NCBI GenBank assembly: GCA_934045905.1
Contig: OW203764.1
Location: 26,338,954 to 26,402,953, forward strand
Source: Leuctra nigra
Taxonomy: Eukaryota > Arthropoda > Insecta > Plecoptera > Leuctridae
DNA length: 64,000 nucleotides
Direction: 5' to 3'
A program made the position numbers and the translations under genes. Positions 1 to 12,040 of the stretch are shown here, in pieces (the stretch's first letter is position 1; each line of letters opens with the position of its first letter). Under the pieces are notes generated by a model, which was not told the origin of the DNA, did no database searches, and saw nothing but the letters and a program-made list of their open reading frames with translations.

Positions 1-212
1 TGAGATGCACGTACAACAAATATACCATTATTATAATAGTGTTTGTGTATGTATATTAGGCAGCGTATTTTCTACACTTTTGTGTTTGTGATTATAAAAA
101 ATCTATCTTACAACGATTTCTTACTACCATCCACTCAAAACTGTAGGTACCTACCCTATTGTCAAATAAAAATAAAAATAATTCCAATTCCAATTTATTT
201 TACGTCTTACAA

Positions 213-717
213 ATGAAGGGTAGGAAAATATCTCTATGAGTCACATTCGGATGAAACTGAGATAAATGAGGCTTATATTGAAACGTGTGTCTATCTTCCA
301 TACAAACCGATATTTCAATTGCGTTTTTCAAGACTTTGTGGCAATATTTTCTAAAAACCGATGGTATTTATTTATTATTTATTTTTCTGTTTGTACAGCA
401 TATACAAATTGCAAAAAAACACAGTATACCAAATAACAAGAAAATGTTTGATTAAACTAAAAGCTATTATTATAAATTGAAAAGATAAAATTAAGAAATT
501 ATCCTACCACAATGAAAACAATAACGATATTAAGACTAACAGAAAATTACAGCAAATGAAATTAAATACAAAAACCAACATTACTACTCTGAATATATAT
601 ATTATTCTGAATGCAATGCTCATAAAAATCACTGCTTGATTACACCTTAAACTCATTTTTTCTAAAAATGGACACCCAAAACAGTCCCTGTTTTCCCTGT
701 AGCTACCCTTCAAATGT
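213..717. mobile_element. MITE with AAGGGTA-type ends (copy 1, carries extra internal DNA)
   Basis: The left end reads CAAATGAAGGGTA and the right end TACCCTTCAAATG. The first 150 bp (shared block with GAGTCACATTCGGATGAAAC and CCATACAAACCGATATTTC) recur at 50757-50930 and, in reverse orientation, at 28584-28811. This copy is about 280 bp longer than the compact 28584 copy, and the extra AT-rich DNA lies between about 370 and 620. No coding capacity is seen. The superfamily is uncertain. Confidence 0.6.
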
Positions 718-3700
718 TTACGTGGGACAAAGCACGTATTGAAATGTTCAGTCTCTCGACACAACTGGGCTCGGAACTGCTTCCCTGACATCCTTCGGGA
801 ACATCCCACACCCCATTAGCTCCACTCCCTTGGAAGTTCTGGGAATAGCAAAGAGAACTTCCCACATTCCTTCCTGGCCTCTGGCTAATACAAGATATCC
901 ACCAGATCTTCATACTTCAGGTCTTCACTCAATTTTTAAATTTGCTGTTTTAAATGTTTACCACAATTTCCTGCTTCCTACACAAAAGTTAATGTTCACC
1001 ACCGTTGTAGTGACATGAAAATGAAACCGTCCACCACTGTGCTCGTGATATTTAACTGAGATATTATTTTCATCCCGTGGAATGAATCTCCGGCAGCCGC
1101 GTGATTATAGCGTGTTATCATAAGCGTGGAGATTAGCACGATATAGAACCACTAATAAATCATACTCCAAGTAATTAGCGACATTATGAACGATGTGCCG
1201 GCGCTGTATATCGTGTCTTTTTTTATCGTTAGAATGTTATTAAATTCTCGGATATATCATTTTTATGTGTGCAAAGGGGGGAGTTATGTTCGTATGTACA
1301 TTTCGTATTGATCGGAGAAAGCTTAAAAGCTCTGTTGAGATGAAGAGGGGACGATTTCCTGTGACTTTTTGGCGGAAATTCTTTAGCTATCATAATTTAT
1401 GTAGTTCGAAAAGTTACAGCTTAAATTAATTGTGAATAACCGAAGTTCAAACTTAATCAGTATAACAAAAGTTTATGTATAAACATGGAGTAAGTATGAC
1501 TATTTTTGTTTAATTTTCGCTTTTACTCAACAGAAGTAGTTGTTAAATTCTTACAATATCAGATTAGGAACCCTCTGACAAAACATTTAGTATGTTATAA
1601 ATGTTAGAAGCATTTGTCCCATAATGTACGAATTCATTTTGATTTGAGATTCACATGTCAAATTTTGAAGCCAATAAGTAAAATATGCTCATGTTTGTTT
1701 TTAGTTTTTAGTTCTTAATATTTTAAATTAATTCCATAAGTAAAATGTTTATGAATAAGTATGATTGCACAATAGACTAAATACTCTTTTCGATACGAGT
1801 ATAAAATTATATTTTCTAATGATAATGTATTCAAAAAATCTTGATGATACCGTCCAATATTTAGTTTAGTTACGAAATAAATTTATACAGCGTTATCTCT
1901 TGGTTCAATAAATTGAACATAGTCATTGATTGAATGTCAGTACAGTTCAATACTCGTCGATGAATGTCAACACTCAAAACGCTTTCAATGAAAGAGTTTT
2001 CTATTTCATAAATAAATAACAGCATTCTGTATCTATTCACTCTGCTAATAACATACGTAACTATGTGTTGTGAGCAGCTGTTGCAAAGACCCACATTTCA
2101 TCTGCATATTCAAGCTTTGTGATTGGCTGCTGAGCTCATTGTTGCCACCACAATGCGTTGTGTGATAATCAACGCGTACCGACGTTACAAAAGCAACATA
2201 GGTACCTACATTATTACGTAGATAGGTGACGACGGGGAATTCCAGTGACGCCAATGTGACTCCCACGCACTCTGAAATGACGTCTACTTAGACTGACATT
2301 TAGTCATAGTATTTCGGATTCGCGTGAACAGAAGGCGGGAATTAATTTAGAGATGCAGACGACAGAAATAATCATTTTGTTACCGTCGCGAGTACCTAAT
2401 TAAGTTAATTTAATCGTGAGCTCAAACAATCCTGTATTTCATCCCGTTTTCCAAATTGATTTGTGTGATACAATTCAACTTTGTATTTATTTTATTCACC
2501 TCAAAATGTAAGTAATGCATTCCCACAAAACCAGTAAATAATAAACAGTCCTGTGAAGCCCGTTTAATGCCTATTTAACACGGTTCAATGTTTCATTCAA
2601 TTCATTGAGTTAAATGTTTGGTTCACCGAACGTAACCGTGTAACTTCGCGAAATTGAAGCAAAACTACGTGGCATTTAGAACCTGTCCTATTTTTTTTTC
2701 AATTAACTATTATTGAATTAAATTGAATCACATATTCAAGAAATGGTATAAGTCCATTTGTTGTGATTTAAAGAAAACAGTGATAAACTGTCCTAGACTG
2801 ATGCCCAATCCTGCAAAATGAAGTAAATTTTAAGCGGATTTCAGCCATCAGGAGTACTGGGACTGACGCTCTTTTTGCTTAAATGTGTGTCTACATGCTT
2901 AGAGACGAATTTAGTAGTAGAAATAGTAGATCTACTATAGCCAATAGTAGAAACGTTTTACCACGTCTCTCGACTCAGGAAAAGCACGAAGAAACTACAT
3001 CATGATGGTCGGACACGGGAATCAAACCCAAGTATGCTAGTTGGCACTTACTAAGCTGTGCACATTAGAGTGAGGAAAGTTCACTTAAACTTATAAAATC
3101 CATTAGCAGTAAAATTACGACCTTGAAATCTACTGTCAAGTCATAGCCATTCAGCTCAATTTTGAATACGATTTTAATTACTGTAAAATATCTGTAATGA
3201 CATTTAGGTATAATGTTGATAAATTGTTTCTAATGAATTGCAGGATGTCAACCTAATAAATGGCTTAACTTTATGTTTCATAGGTGGATCACTTTTACAG
3301 TGAACATTTCAAAGAAGTTTAAGAAATTCGATGAAGATTTTCGTAACTCGCAAAAGTTTTAAAAATACTCCTCCGATACTTTCATTTTTTGTCGCTAACA
3401 GAAAACAGCAGTTTAATGCAAACTCCCAAAGTATCGCTGACAAGGGTATGAAAACTGTAGTTGCGACTGAAATTTGCCTTGAAAATCGATAATCAGGTGG
3501 GGGACATTACGGCCCCATCGGGTCGCGTCAAGAGTAGCAATTGCTGCCACATGTTGGATCGTCGGCAAACTCTCCCGCGTTCAACGTAACATTTTACTGC
3601 GTTATTTATCAAGTTTTGTTCAACAAGCTGTAGCATGATATTCGAGTTTGTTTTTGCGTTAGCTGATAACAATCAAACTACCGAATGACAACAGTGGAAG

Positions 3701-3740
3701 GTAGTGATAAATTTGGCCAGTTAGGTTTCGTGTTTAGTTT
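718..3740. other. Non-coding stretch, no supported gene
   Basis: AT-rich sequence with only short chance reading frames. I see no splice-flanked coding exon, tRNA or rRNA here. Around 2100-2170 there is weak similarity (GTGATTGGCTGCTGAGCTCA) to the body of the 215-227 bp TA-flanked MITE family described at 27947, so a decayed copy may be present. Confidence 0.5.
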
Positions 3741-3747
3741 ATAAAAT

Positions 3748-3753
3748 TTTATT
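3748..3753 (-). terminator. Candidate poly(A) signal of the 3979-6249 gene
   Basis: AATAAA reads on the minus strand about 225 bp past the TGA stop of the gene at 3979-6249. I saw no canonical hexamer closer to the stop. Position and motif are seen; use as a signal is inferred. Confidence 0.35.
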
Positions 3754-3978
3754 AGCCGTATCAGTGGACAACATGCTCACAATATAAACAATAGCGATTG
3801 ATACATTCACTGATAAACAAATAATGACAGCATTTTTTTTTTTTATAAAAACACACTATAAAGTACATAACAGTATTTCCGTACATTTGGCTTCAAAGCC
3901 CATGTTACAAGTAGGTCGCCAAATGATAACAATAATGTAATAACATAACAACAAATCTTACGAAACTCGTCTGGTATC

Positions 3979-6249
3979 TCAACCATGCTTCCCGCCTCCG
4001 CCTCCGCCTCCGCCTCCGCCTCCCCCGCCCCCGCCGCTGCTATGCGAGGACGACTTCCCCCCAGAGCTGCCCCCCTTCTTCCCGTACTCCTCGCCGTGAC
4101 TGTGACTCTCGTCATGCCCACCCTCTCCTTTATGACCCTTGTCCTCGTGATAGTAATGACCTTTATCGTGTCCGCCCTTCTTGCCGTAGTCACTGCCGTG
4201 ATGACCAGAGTCGCTGTGTCCGCCCTTCTTGTGTCCGCCCTTCTTCTCGGAGTGATGCCCGCTGTCACCTCCGTGCTTGTCATGCTTGCCGCCCGCGTCG
4301 TCTTCCCCAAAGAACTCGGTTTTCTTCGCGTATTCGTCCTTCTTGTGGATGTTGTGTTGACCCTTGGTGCTGTGACCCTTGTCGTGGCTGCCCTTCTCGC
4401 CGAACGAGTTGCCCTTGGAACCCTTGTCGCCGTAATGGTGGTCTTCACTGTACCCGCCGCCATCTTGGTGGCCGGATTTCTTGCCACCATGATCACTTTT
4501 GAAGCCCTTCTTATCTTCCTTATTCGATGACCCTTTGCTGCCTTTGTAGTTCTGATGATCGCCCTTGTAACCCTTCTCTCCCTTGCTGCCGTGGCTGGAG
4601 CCATCTTCTGAGTGATATTTCTTGCCGCCTCCTTTCTTGTGATTTCCTCCTCCTCCACTGCCTCCGTGCCCTCCTCCTCCACCTCCATGACCACCTCCTC
4701 CGTGCCCTCCTCCTCCACCTCCATGACCACCTCCTCCGTGACCTCCGCCTCCACCTCCATGACCGCCGCCTCCGTGACCTCCTCCTCCACCTCCGTGACC
4801 TCCGCTTCCACCTCCATGACCGCCACCTCCATGTACACCACCGACACCTCCATGACCGCCGCCTCCATGTCCGCCGCCTCCATGACCGCCGCCTCCATGA
4901 CCGCCGCCTCCATGACCGCCGCCTCCATGACCCCCTCCGTGACCACCACCTCCATGACCTCCACCTCCATGACCTCCACCTCCATGCCCTCCACCTCCGT
5001 GCTGAACATGAATACCACTAGCAGCTCCGTGATAGCCCTCTTCTTCCTCATCGTCTCCGCTCTGTTCTCGACGTTCACCGTCGTAACCTCCGTCGTTATC
5101 GTCGTCGTTGTCATTGTGTCTGCGACTCTCTTCACGCTCGTAGCTGCCGCCGTCATCATTGCGGCTCTCCTCGCTCTCTTCGTCATTTCCTCTGTAGCTG
5201 CCGTCATCTTCTTCTCCGCTGCTTCCACCGTTGTCGTCCCCATTGTGTCTGTAGCTTCCGTCGTCACTGTTCCCGTTCCCGTGTCTGTAGCTTCCGTCAT
5301 TGCTGTTCCCGTTCCCGTGTTTGTAGCTACCGTCGTCGTTGTTCCCGTTCCCGTGTTTGTAGCTTCCGTCATCGCTATTCCCGTTCCCGCCGCCGTCGTC
5401 GTTGTTGTAGTGACTTTGCCCTCCGTGGTACTGTCCTCCATTGTTCTGGCCTCCATGGTTCTGATTCTCATTGCTTCTTGGGCTCCCGTGATGTACTGTG
5501 TGACCTTGACCACCACCTCCATGATGGCTCGGTGCCGCTCCCACGTGCTGGTTCACGTGATTCCTTGCCCCATTGCCGTGATGCACCGAGTAGCCAACCT
5601 GATTCCCTACATTGTTATTAGCACTTCCTACAAACCCACTCTTTTGAGCGTAATGCCCTCTATTATTTGGTTGCTGGTGCACATACTGTCCACTGTTTTG
5701 ATTGCCGTTATGACCACCGTGATGAACGTATTTCCCATTGTTCTGGTTCACATATTGTCCATCATTGACGGGCACCCCTTGCACGGGCGCCGCCGCCAAC
5801 CCCTGCCCCCCGGCGCCTCCACCGTAATGCACCGTCGTCCCACCAGCCGGCGTCTGACTTGCTTGATTGCCGTAATGCTCGTAGACTCTGGTCGCCTCCG
5901 ACGATTGCCTCGACGGCGACGTCTTCTTGCGACGCTGTCTGGCGACGCCAACAGGTGCCGGCAGGACGGCGGGCACCTGTTGCGGGTAATGACGCACGGC
6001 ACTGCGATGAAGCACTCGACCAGGCTCGATGTTTGATGTCGGCGGCGACGCTACAGGTTGCACTACTTGTTGTTTCGGAGCAGCGGGCCACAAGTTTGTC
6101 GAACTGAACGCGTAGGAAACTGGAGTTATAACACGTGTCTCTGATATCGCTAAATCACTATCTGTTGAGTTGATTTTAGATCCTAAACTTAATATTAGAA
6201 GCTCAATCAAAATACAACAAAACAATGAACTCCTTAAACTGGGAGCCAT
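3979..6249 (-). CDS. Secreted Gly/His/Lys-rich protein, DUF4779-like, paralogue A
   Basis: A single uninterrupted frame of 756 codons. The ATG at 6249 has a good context (AATCAAGATGG) and lies about 48 nt after a predicted TSS. Residues 1-24 form a hydrophobic signal peptide, so the protein should be secreted. Residues 25-115 are Ser/Pro/Val-rich and end in RQRRKK (104-109), a possible furin-like site. An Asn/Gly/His/Tyr-rich part (about 115-340) includes repeated DDGSYKHGNGN units, followed by an acidic stretch. Residues about 415-535 are tandem GGGGH repeats. Residues about 545-735 are a Lys/Gly/His block that aligns with the neighbouring paralogue, with shared motifs HSTKG, KKDEY, EFF and GEEYGKKGG. 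A poly-Gly tail ends in KHG. The C-terminal block matches my recollection of insect DUF4779, whose function is unknown. The His arrays could bind metal or retain water, but that is inference. Confidence 0.85.
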   Translation of the reverse strand: MAPSLRSSLFCCILIELLILSLGSKINSTDSDLAISETRVITPVSYAFSSTNLWPAAPKQQVVQPVASPPTSNIEPGRVLHRSAVRHYPQQVPAVLPAPVGVARQRRKKTSPSRQSSEATRVYEHYGNQASQTPAGGTTVHYGGGAGGQGLAAAPVQGVPVNDGQYVNQNNGKYVHHGGHNGNQNSGQYVHQQPNNRGHYAQKSGFVGSANNNVGNQVGYSVHHGNGARNHVNQHVGAAPSHHGGGGQGHTVHHGSPRSNENQNHGGQNNGGQYHGGQSHYNNDDGGGNGNSDDGSYKHGNGNNDDGSYKHGNGNSNDGSYRHGNGNSDDGSYRHNGDDNGGSSGEEDDGSYRGNDEESEESRNDDGGSYEREESRRHNDNDDDNDGGYDGERREQSGDDEEEEGYHGAASGIHVQHGGGGHGGGGHGGGGHGGGGHGGGHGGGGHGGGGHGGGGHGGGGHGGGGHGGVGGVHGGGGHGGGSGGHGGGGGGHGGGGHGGGGGGHGGGGHGGGGGGHGGGGHGGGGGGHGGSGGGGNHKKGGGKKYHSEDGSSHGSKGEKGYKGDHQNYKGSKGSSNKEDKKGFKSDHGGKKSGHQDGGGYSEDHHYGDKGSKGNSFGEKGSHDKGHSTKGQHNIHKKDEYAKKTEFFGEDDAGGKHDKHGGDSGHHSEKKGGHKKGGHSDSGHHGSDYGKKGGHDKGHYYHEDKGHKGEGGHDESHSHGEEYGKKGGSSGGKSSSHSSGGGGGGGGGGGGGGGKHG

Positions 6250-6294
6250 CTTGATTTTGCTGACACCACAATACTTCTCAAACTCTGAACTGCA

Positions 6295-6330
6295 ACTGAT
6301 ACCATCAAGCTTGTGATCATTGATTATATA
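6295..6330 (-). promoter_or_regulatory. Core promoter of paralogue A: TATA box plus TCAGT initiator
   Basis: On the minus strand TATATAAT lies at 6330-6323 and TCAGT at 6299-6295. The first T of the TATA box is 33 bp upstream of the initiator A (6297). This is the canonical insect TATA-Inr spacing and gives a 47-nt 5' UTR before the ATG at 6249. The same arrangement precedes the paralogue at 12041-13894. Confidence 0.7.
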
Positions 6331-9300
6331 TGTCCGTTAAAATAAGAACAAAGCGGTTCGTAACATGTATTACGTATAATGTTTACGGTTCAATTCTTGC
6401 ATTACGTATTCCGATATTATGTGGTTTGGTTTGGTTTATTCAATTTACAGATTGATTCTCTTTAAGAAGACCGCAAGGTGTTGAGAGTTTTGCGACCGCA
6501 GCCAGATCGTCGGCTCTATTGTTCCGCTTTCAATTTGAAGTCAGCTTCTCGATGCTTCCTCGCTGATCACATCCAGGAGTATTATGAAGTATGCGGAAAA
6601 AGAAACTAGAGTAGATCAATTTGATCGGAGGTTGATTATGTAATTAGCGCTCTGGAGTAATTTTCTCTAATAGTTGTCGAGGATGAATGGAGGAGTGGGC
6701 GTGGAGGATTTAGTGAAGTAGGAGATGAAAGAGAGGGATGTTTGGATTGCTAATTGCTCAGGTAATCAGTATTAAAGGAATATTATATTTTGTAAATATA
6801 AAGATCGTCTTACGTCTTACAGCTTCCGTAAAAAAAAACGAAATAATTTTAGTAGAATATGAACGACTTATTAATATTAGTAAGATGGAACCATGCAAAT
6901 TAGTTTATATTATATTTTCAGTGTGGGTGGTGTGGAGGGAGAGCTGGGGGAGGGTTGTGATTTGTTAGCATGTGAAATGTCCCTGGTTCATATCTCCGTT
7001 AGACCGGGTAAAGTTTTTAGATACCTACTACATTTTACTTTTGACGTTTTGTTGTATTGCCGATACCTAAAGAACTATAAAGAAAACCAACACGAACAGA
7101 TTAATTAAAAACACATAGAATAATATATTTTTATAAAAATATGAAACACTTACTATTTTTTCGACGGTAATATGTACGTATAAATACACTCGCTCATATT
7201 TCAATAATGATTACAAGTTCTATTTTCGTGCATGATAAAGCTGATCAATCACAACAATGTAATAACAAATCCAACAATGATTAAAGTCCCATCTCCGTGC
7301 GGTGGCGTTAAGTAAAGGTTAAGTAAGCTAAACCAACCTAAGCCCTTCACGTTCATTGACGTAGGATTAATGATATTGTGTTCAGGGCTGATTTATTGCT
7401 GGAAAGCTATTGGAAAGCAAAATGAATGTTTGTTTAAAGCTGCGATTAGTTCATGATTCCCTTCAGGATAGTTTCTAGCTGTGACGTCAGAGCGATGTTA
7501 TTCTGAAATGTACTAGGAAAACGCTTGCAATAATGCATTTGTAAACGAGCATTTGACGTGCATGCAATAATATGCTGTGTGTGAGCTGTTGTTATAATCA
7601 AGGTGAAAGGGACATTATGTTATGTTATTATATTTTATTGACAGAATATTGGTGTACCTCAGATGTAGGGAGGATTTCCATTTACTCAATTTTACGTTGA
7701 ACACTTTTGGAATAATGTAATCGAGCTCTATCATTTGACATTTAAGTGATGTCAACAAATACAGTTTGGTGCCTTAAAATATTATCTAATATTCCCTAAT
7801 ATTTCTCTTATATTGGGAAATATTCCCAAAGAGTAATGACTCGTGTCACAATTAAAATAAGATTGAATGACTGAGATAGACTTCCGGTCTTCTACCTCTG
7901 AGGTACAGATTTGACACATAAAAATGTATTAATTATGACATAACGATTTTTAACAATGATTTTAATCAAAATGATTTAAACGTGTAACCACAAGTTATGG
8001 AAATTAACTTCATATTTAAATTTTGCTGGTTGCATTTGGAAGCTATACAATTTTATCTGTCAGAGGATTCTATCAGAGGATTTTGAAAAAATAGTCATGT
8101 TGCATTAATGTTAGTGGTAGAAAAAATGTGAGCTAGATCATAGGAACCGTCCGACGATAAAATCATTTAACAAATGATGCAGAACTCCCATGTAAAGAAA
8201 ACAATCATTCAATATCGATTACTAAATAAATAGCTGGCAATTTTCGTCTGCAAGTGCCTCGAACATTTTGCTACGTTACGTCCACTTTCGTCATTACTTC
8301 TGAGTGGTTCATATGGGATGGAATACTGGAAGTAATTGGGCACAAAGAAACAACAATAAGACGGTGGAATAAAGACGCCGGTTTCACTTGTTCAATAAAG
8401 CACAAGTGTTATATGCAGTGAACGAAGAAGAACGTAAGGTGATATAACGATCGTCTTACTGTGAGGCGTACAATTCTGTCGACGAATTCAAATACTCAGT
8501 AATTGGAGACCTCTCTCTGTAATAGGGGATATTTTCTTTTACTAAATCCGGCAATCCAGTAAAAAGTACCAACGATACACAAAATGTGCGGAGAAAATGC
8601 AGATAAATTGCTTCTCGTGAACAAAATAGAACCTGGAGGTAATTTAAACAAATTAGACGTATTACAGAATTCGCGACGTGAAATAATTTGGAAGGCTCAA
8701 AGAAAAACTCGGTTTCATTCTAAATCAGTCTTTCTTTCTTTCTTTTCAGAAGAACAAAAAATACACTGCAGTTTGATGAAAGTAAAACACAGTTTTTGAC
8801 ATAAACTTGTAACTCAACATAACATAAAACGGCATTGGAACGAAACGGATTTGCTGCTGGGCAAGTTCCTTAACAATCAATCCTTGTTATTATCAATGGT
8901 ATCAGAGCTCATCTACTAGAGCTAGATGATGTAGTTAGCAAAAACTTTATTGTATGATGTAATTAAATCTTTTTCAGCCAATCCGTCCGTTTTATCTTTT
9001 GTTGAGTGCACATTTGACCTATTTGTTAATTTAATTACATCTAATTTTATTTCTCTTTCGTAGCTTCTTCTGTACGGAAACATTCTATAATCACGTTCAA
9101 AATAAGCACGTATCAATACTACGTTCAATAGTAGGTACAATATCGTCAGTGCGCTATTCGATTTGACTTATTTAATATTTATAATAATTATCTCTTTCTT
9201 GAACGTTTCACAAACTATATTATTTTAATCTCGATATTTCGCCTTCTTGACAGTAGGCTTCATCAGAAGTTTTTTGAAAGTTGTACAAAAAAAATCGCTA

Positions 9301-9816
9301 ATCTATATTAGATATTTTTGATATTAATCGATATTCTGGCTAATCGACAAGATAATTGTCTTATCTTCCCCTGATAGCTCTACCTATAATATAGTGACAG
9401 TGAACAATATTGATCATTTCATTATTTCGTTGGCAACTCCGTCAATCGCTATGTAGCGCTCATGTTGTTAGGTTTAGTAAAGTATTTAAAATATTCCGCA
9501 TTATTCAAGCTATAGTTAGGCAAAACAACGGGACAAATTTGAATTTTAAGGCGTCAAAACCACGATTTGCAAGGCACACTATTTTTAATAAGTACATTGA
9601 TTTTGGTATCGTTGAACCATGGAGTTAAAACTCCATGGTTGAACATTAGTTGTGTATTTGCTAAACCATAGACGTATTAGAGATCTGCTGATAATATGTC
9701 TATGCCAAAAGCTCTCCTAACCAAAAGCTCTCTTAAAAATTAATGTTCCTACGAACAATCATAGCGTATTAGGTATATATTTTTATGTACGTAGAGCATG
9801 CTCGTTTACCAAAGAG
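6331..9816. other. Intergenic, no supported gene; Helentron-like 3' end relic at 7513
   Basis: No coding exon recognised. At 7513-7557 the minus strand shows the CTAG-terminated 3' end motif (plus strand CTAGGAAAACGCT, then an ACGAGCA motif) of the dispersed family at 22254-23089. At 8832-8992 a block (CAATCCTTGTTATTATCA, GAGCTCATCTACTAGAG) matches the body of the TA-flanked MITE family at 27947-28173. At 9616-9641 there is a perfect 12-bp-arm palindrome (AACCATGGAGTT / AACTCCATGGTT). Confidence 0.5.
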
Positions 9817-10040
9817 CGTTAAGCCCCAATTACAAAGCCCCAATTTATAAAATCTTTTCTACCAAGAAATGTTACCGTGTAAACAAGACAATTTGACGGT
9901 AAATTGTGTATAATCTTTTATCATATAAAGCACGTTCTATTTCTGTAAAAGATGTTATACAAGATTTGACCATAAAGATTTGAACAAATAATTTATAAAA
10001 GATTTGACATGAAATTTCACCGTGTAAATGGGGCTTTACG
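9817..10040. mobile_element. MITE with CGTWAAGCCCCAWTTAC terminal inverted repeats
   Basis: The left end CGTTAAGCCCCAATTAC is matched, inverted, by GTAAATGGGGCTTTACG at the right end (15 of 17). Subterminal AAAATCTTTT/AAAAGATTT blocks extend the inverted homology. It is 224 bp and non-coding. A clear target duplication is not visible, so the superfamily is not assigned. Confidence 0.55.
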
Positions 10041-11888
10041 TTTTCCTATAAAATCTCATAGAGGTGTCATCTCGTTTGATCCCTTAAAGTTCTGTCTCGA
10101 ATGCTGTTCATGTGTTTGCTTGGGATGAGAGCTTGGATCTTCACCGCAAATGCGACAAGATTATTACATTACGAGACAAACTGCGTGCATTTTGAATGAG
10201 ATTGTAGTTCATCATTGAACTGTAGAGTTAGGCTTGTGAGCCTTCTAAAATCACTCATGCGTTTCTGAGGCATATGTCAAATGTAGATTCATTTCATTTT
10301 AAAAATACGCAAATATTAAATATTTATTGTTTATTAATTCATCAATAAATTGTTTAATTTTTGGTTTGATAAACCATTAAACAAACTAACCAACAAACCG
10401 TTTCTGTTTGTGGTTTGAGATTGTAAATTTATTATGTAGGTATAAAACAACAATGAATCGTCACTGTTGTTTTCAAAGGAGTTCGGTGCAATTTGAAGTT
10501 TCACATGGCAATTATTTTAACTAGTTCTGCTAAAAAATATTTTTCTTGGGGTTTTACTTCCTTATTTTCTTATTCATAACAATTTCCAGAGTGTGGAAAA
10601 AACACAGAAAATGTTGATTTCACTTATCTCATGTTACAGTAGATGTATGGGTTGCAGGTACGCAGCGATATGATCTCTACTCTGGAAGTGCCATGAATAA
10701 GTACCTATCTACAAATTTAGTTGTGGAGGTTCCTTGGTAGGTATTCATATCTTTCAAGTAGCTACAGATGATAGAAAAATGTGCTGGCATTGAAAGTTTC
10801 CTCATGTATTTATTCCAAAGTAAAAGAGAGAAGAGATGAAGATGGGGCTATGGTTCAGGATATTAACCAAAAAGAACATCAGTTGTCAATTAAAAACCTA
10901 TACACTGTGTGTCTTTTTTCTTATTCCCAAAATAAATAGTTTAGTGCAAAGATTTCCATTTTCAATTCAGCGTTGCAGGGGTAAAACTCAATAACTAAGT
11001 GGAGTCTCAGCTTTAAAATATCCGCTGCGTGTCTTCTCTCATCATTAATGACTATGAACAACGAGTATTTCTTTTTAATTAATATCTAATGTTTACAAAT
11101 TCTTGTTACACCATTCTTTTGACACCCATTGATGTGAACAAAAAATAATTAAACCATAATCAAAGTGAGGCAGAACATTGGAGCGAAACTCAATTTCACG
11201 CAACTGGCTTTCGACAAGCCAGCAGTTCCCATCAGTGCACAATTCAATGAGCAATCGATAGAAATACGATGATTCTTCTTACTTTTACCCGAATTATACA
11301 ATTATTTAATGACATCAGCGGAGATAATGTTGTCGCTAGTACAATACCGTCGCAATTTCTCTTCAAAATACGTTTTGTAGCACCAAACACGTCGAAAGTT
11401 TCGTCTTCGTGCAGTCAAAATGCTCTTAGTGGTTTACAATTCACAGAAGTTCGTTCGCGGTAATTATACAATAGAACGGCGCGTTAAGACGCTCCTTTGT
11501 CAGTATATTTAAGAAACCGCAAGTTTTAGCAGAGTATTAAAGTGGTGATTATATATCTGAATTGAGTCTTTTGAGAGGAGTAAACGATATAGGTTGATTG
11601 TCAATTTTAATCTCCAGAAGAAGAAGTGGGTATTACACTTTTTCCAGGAGGTTGGTAACGAAGCGAAACACGTCGATTAAATCTGTCTTTTGAAAGAGGT
11701 ATAAAATGTTGCGATGAAGATGTGAAGAACGAATCTTGCTTTTCAGACCTTTTTTCCTGTAAATACAGCTCTATGAAGTATCGTCGGGAAAGGTTTTTAA
11801 AGTATAAAAGCAAACTCGGCAAAAGGAGAAGTGGAGTCAACATAGAGAGATTCAGGGTTAGATACTCAGATATTCCACTCCACATTCG
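10041..11888. other. Non-coding stretch, no supported gene
   Basis: AT-rich sequence between a MITE and the 3' end of the second secreted-protein gene. Short open frames at 11269-11463 and 11722-11934 show no recognisable domain, signal peptide or splice support. I see nothing else in it. Confidence 0.45.
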
Positions 11889-11894
11889 TTTAAT
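11889..11894 (-). terminator. Candidate poly(A) signal (ATTAAA) of paralogue B
   Basis: ATTAAA on the minus strand, about 147 bp after the TAA stop at 12043-12041. ATTAAA is the commonest variant of AATAAA. Use as a signal is inferred. Confidence 0.35.
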
Positions 11895-12040
11895 ATTCAC
11901 GTATCAACATAACAGAATATCAATAGAACACTGACAAAGAGTTGTACTGTAATGTTTCATATCATTCAAGTTTCAAATTTAACAGTAAAATAACAGCAAA
12001 TGCACACAAATTATATTGTGAGATTTTTGATTGTACAATA

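Noticed and set aside
3843..5522. 559-codon frame overlapping the Gly/His gene on the same strand
   Set aside because: Out of phase with the signal-peptide frame; its Met-Glu-Val repeats are just the shifted GGNGGNCAY repeat.
4612..6036. 474-codon plus-strand frame rich in Ser/Thr/Val
   Set aside because: Antisense shadow of the Gly/His repeats; no promoter, no signal or domain.
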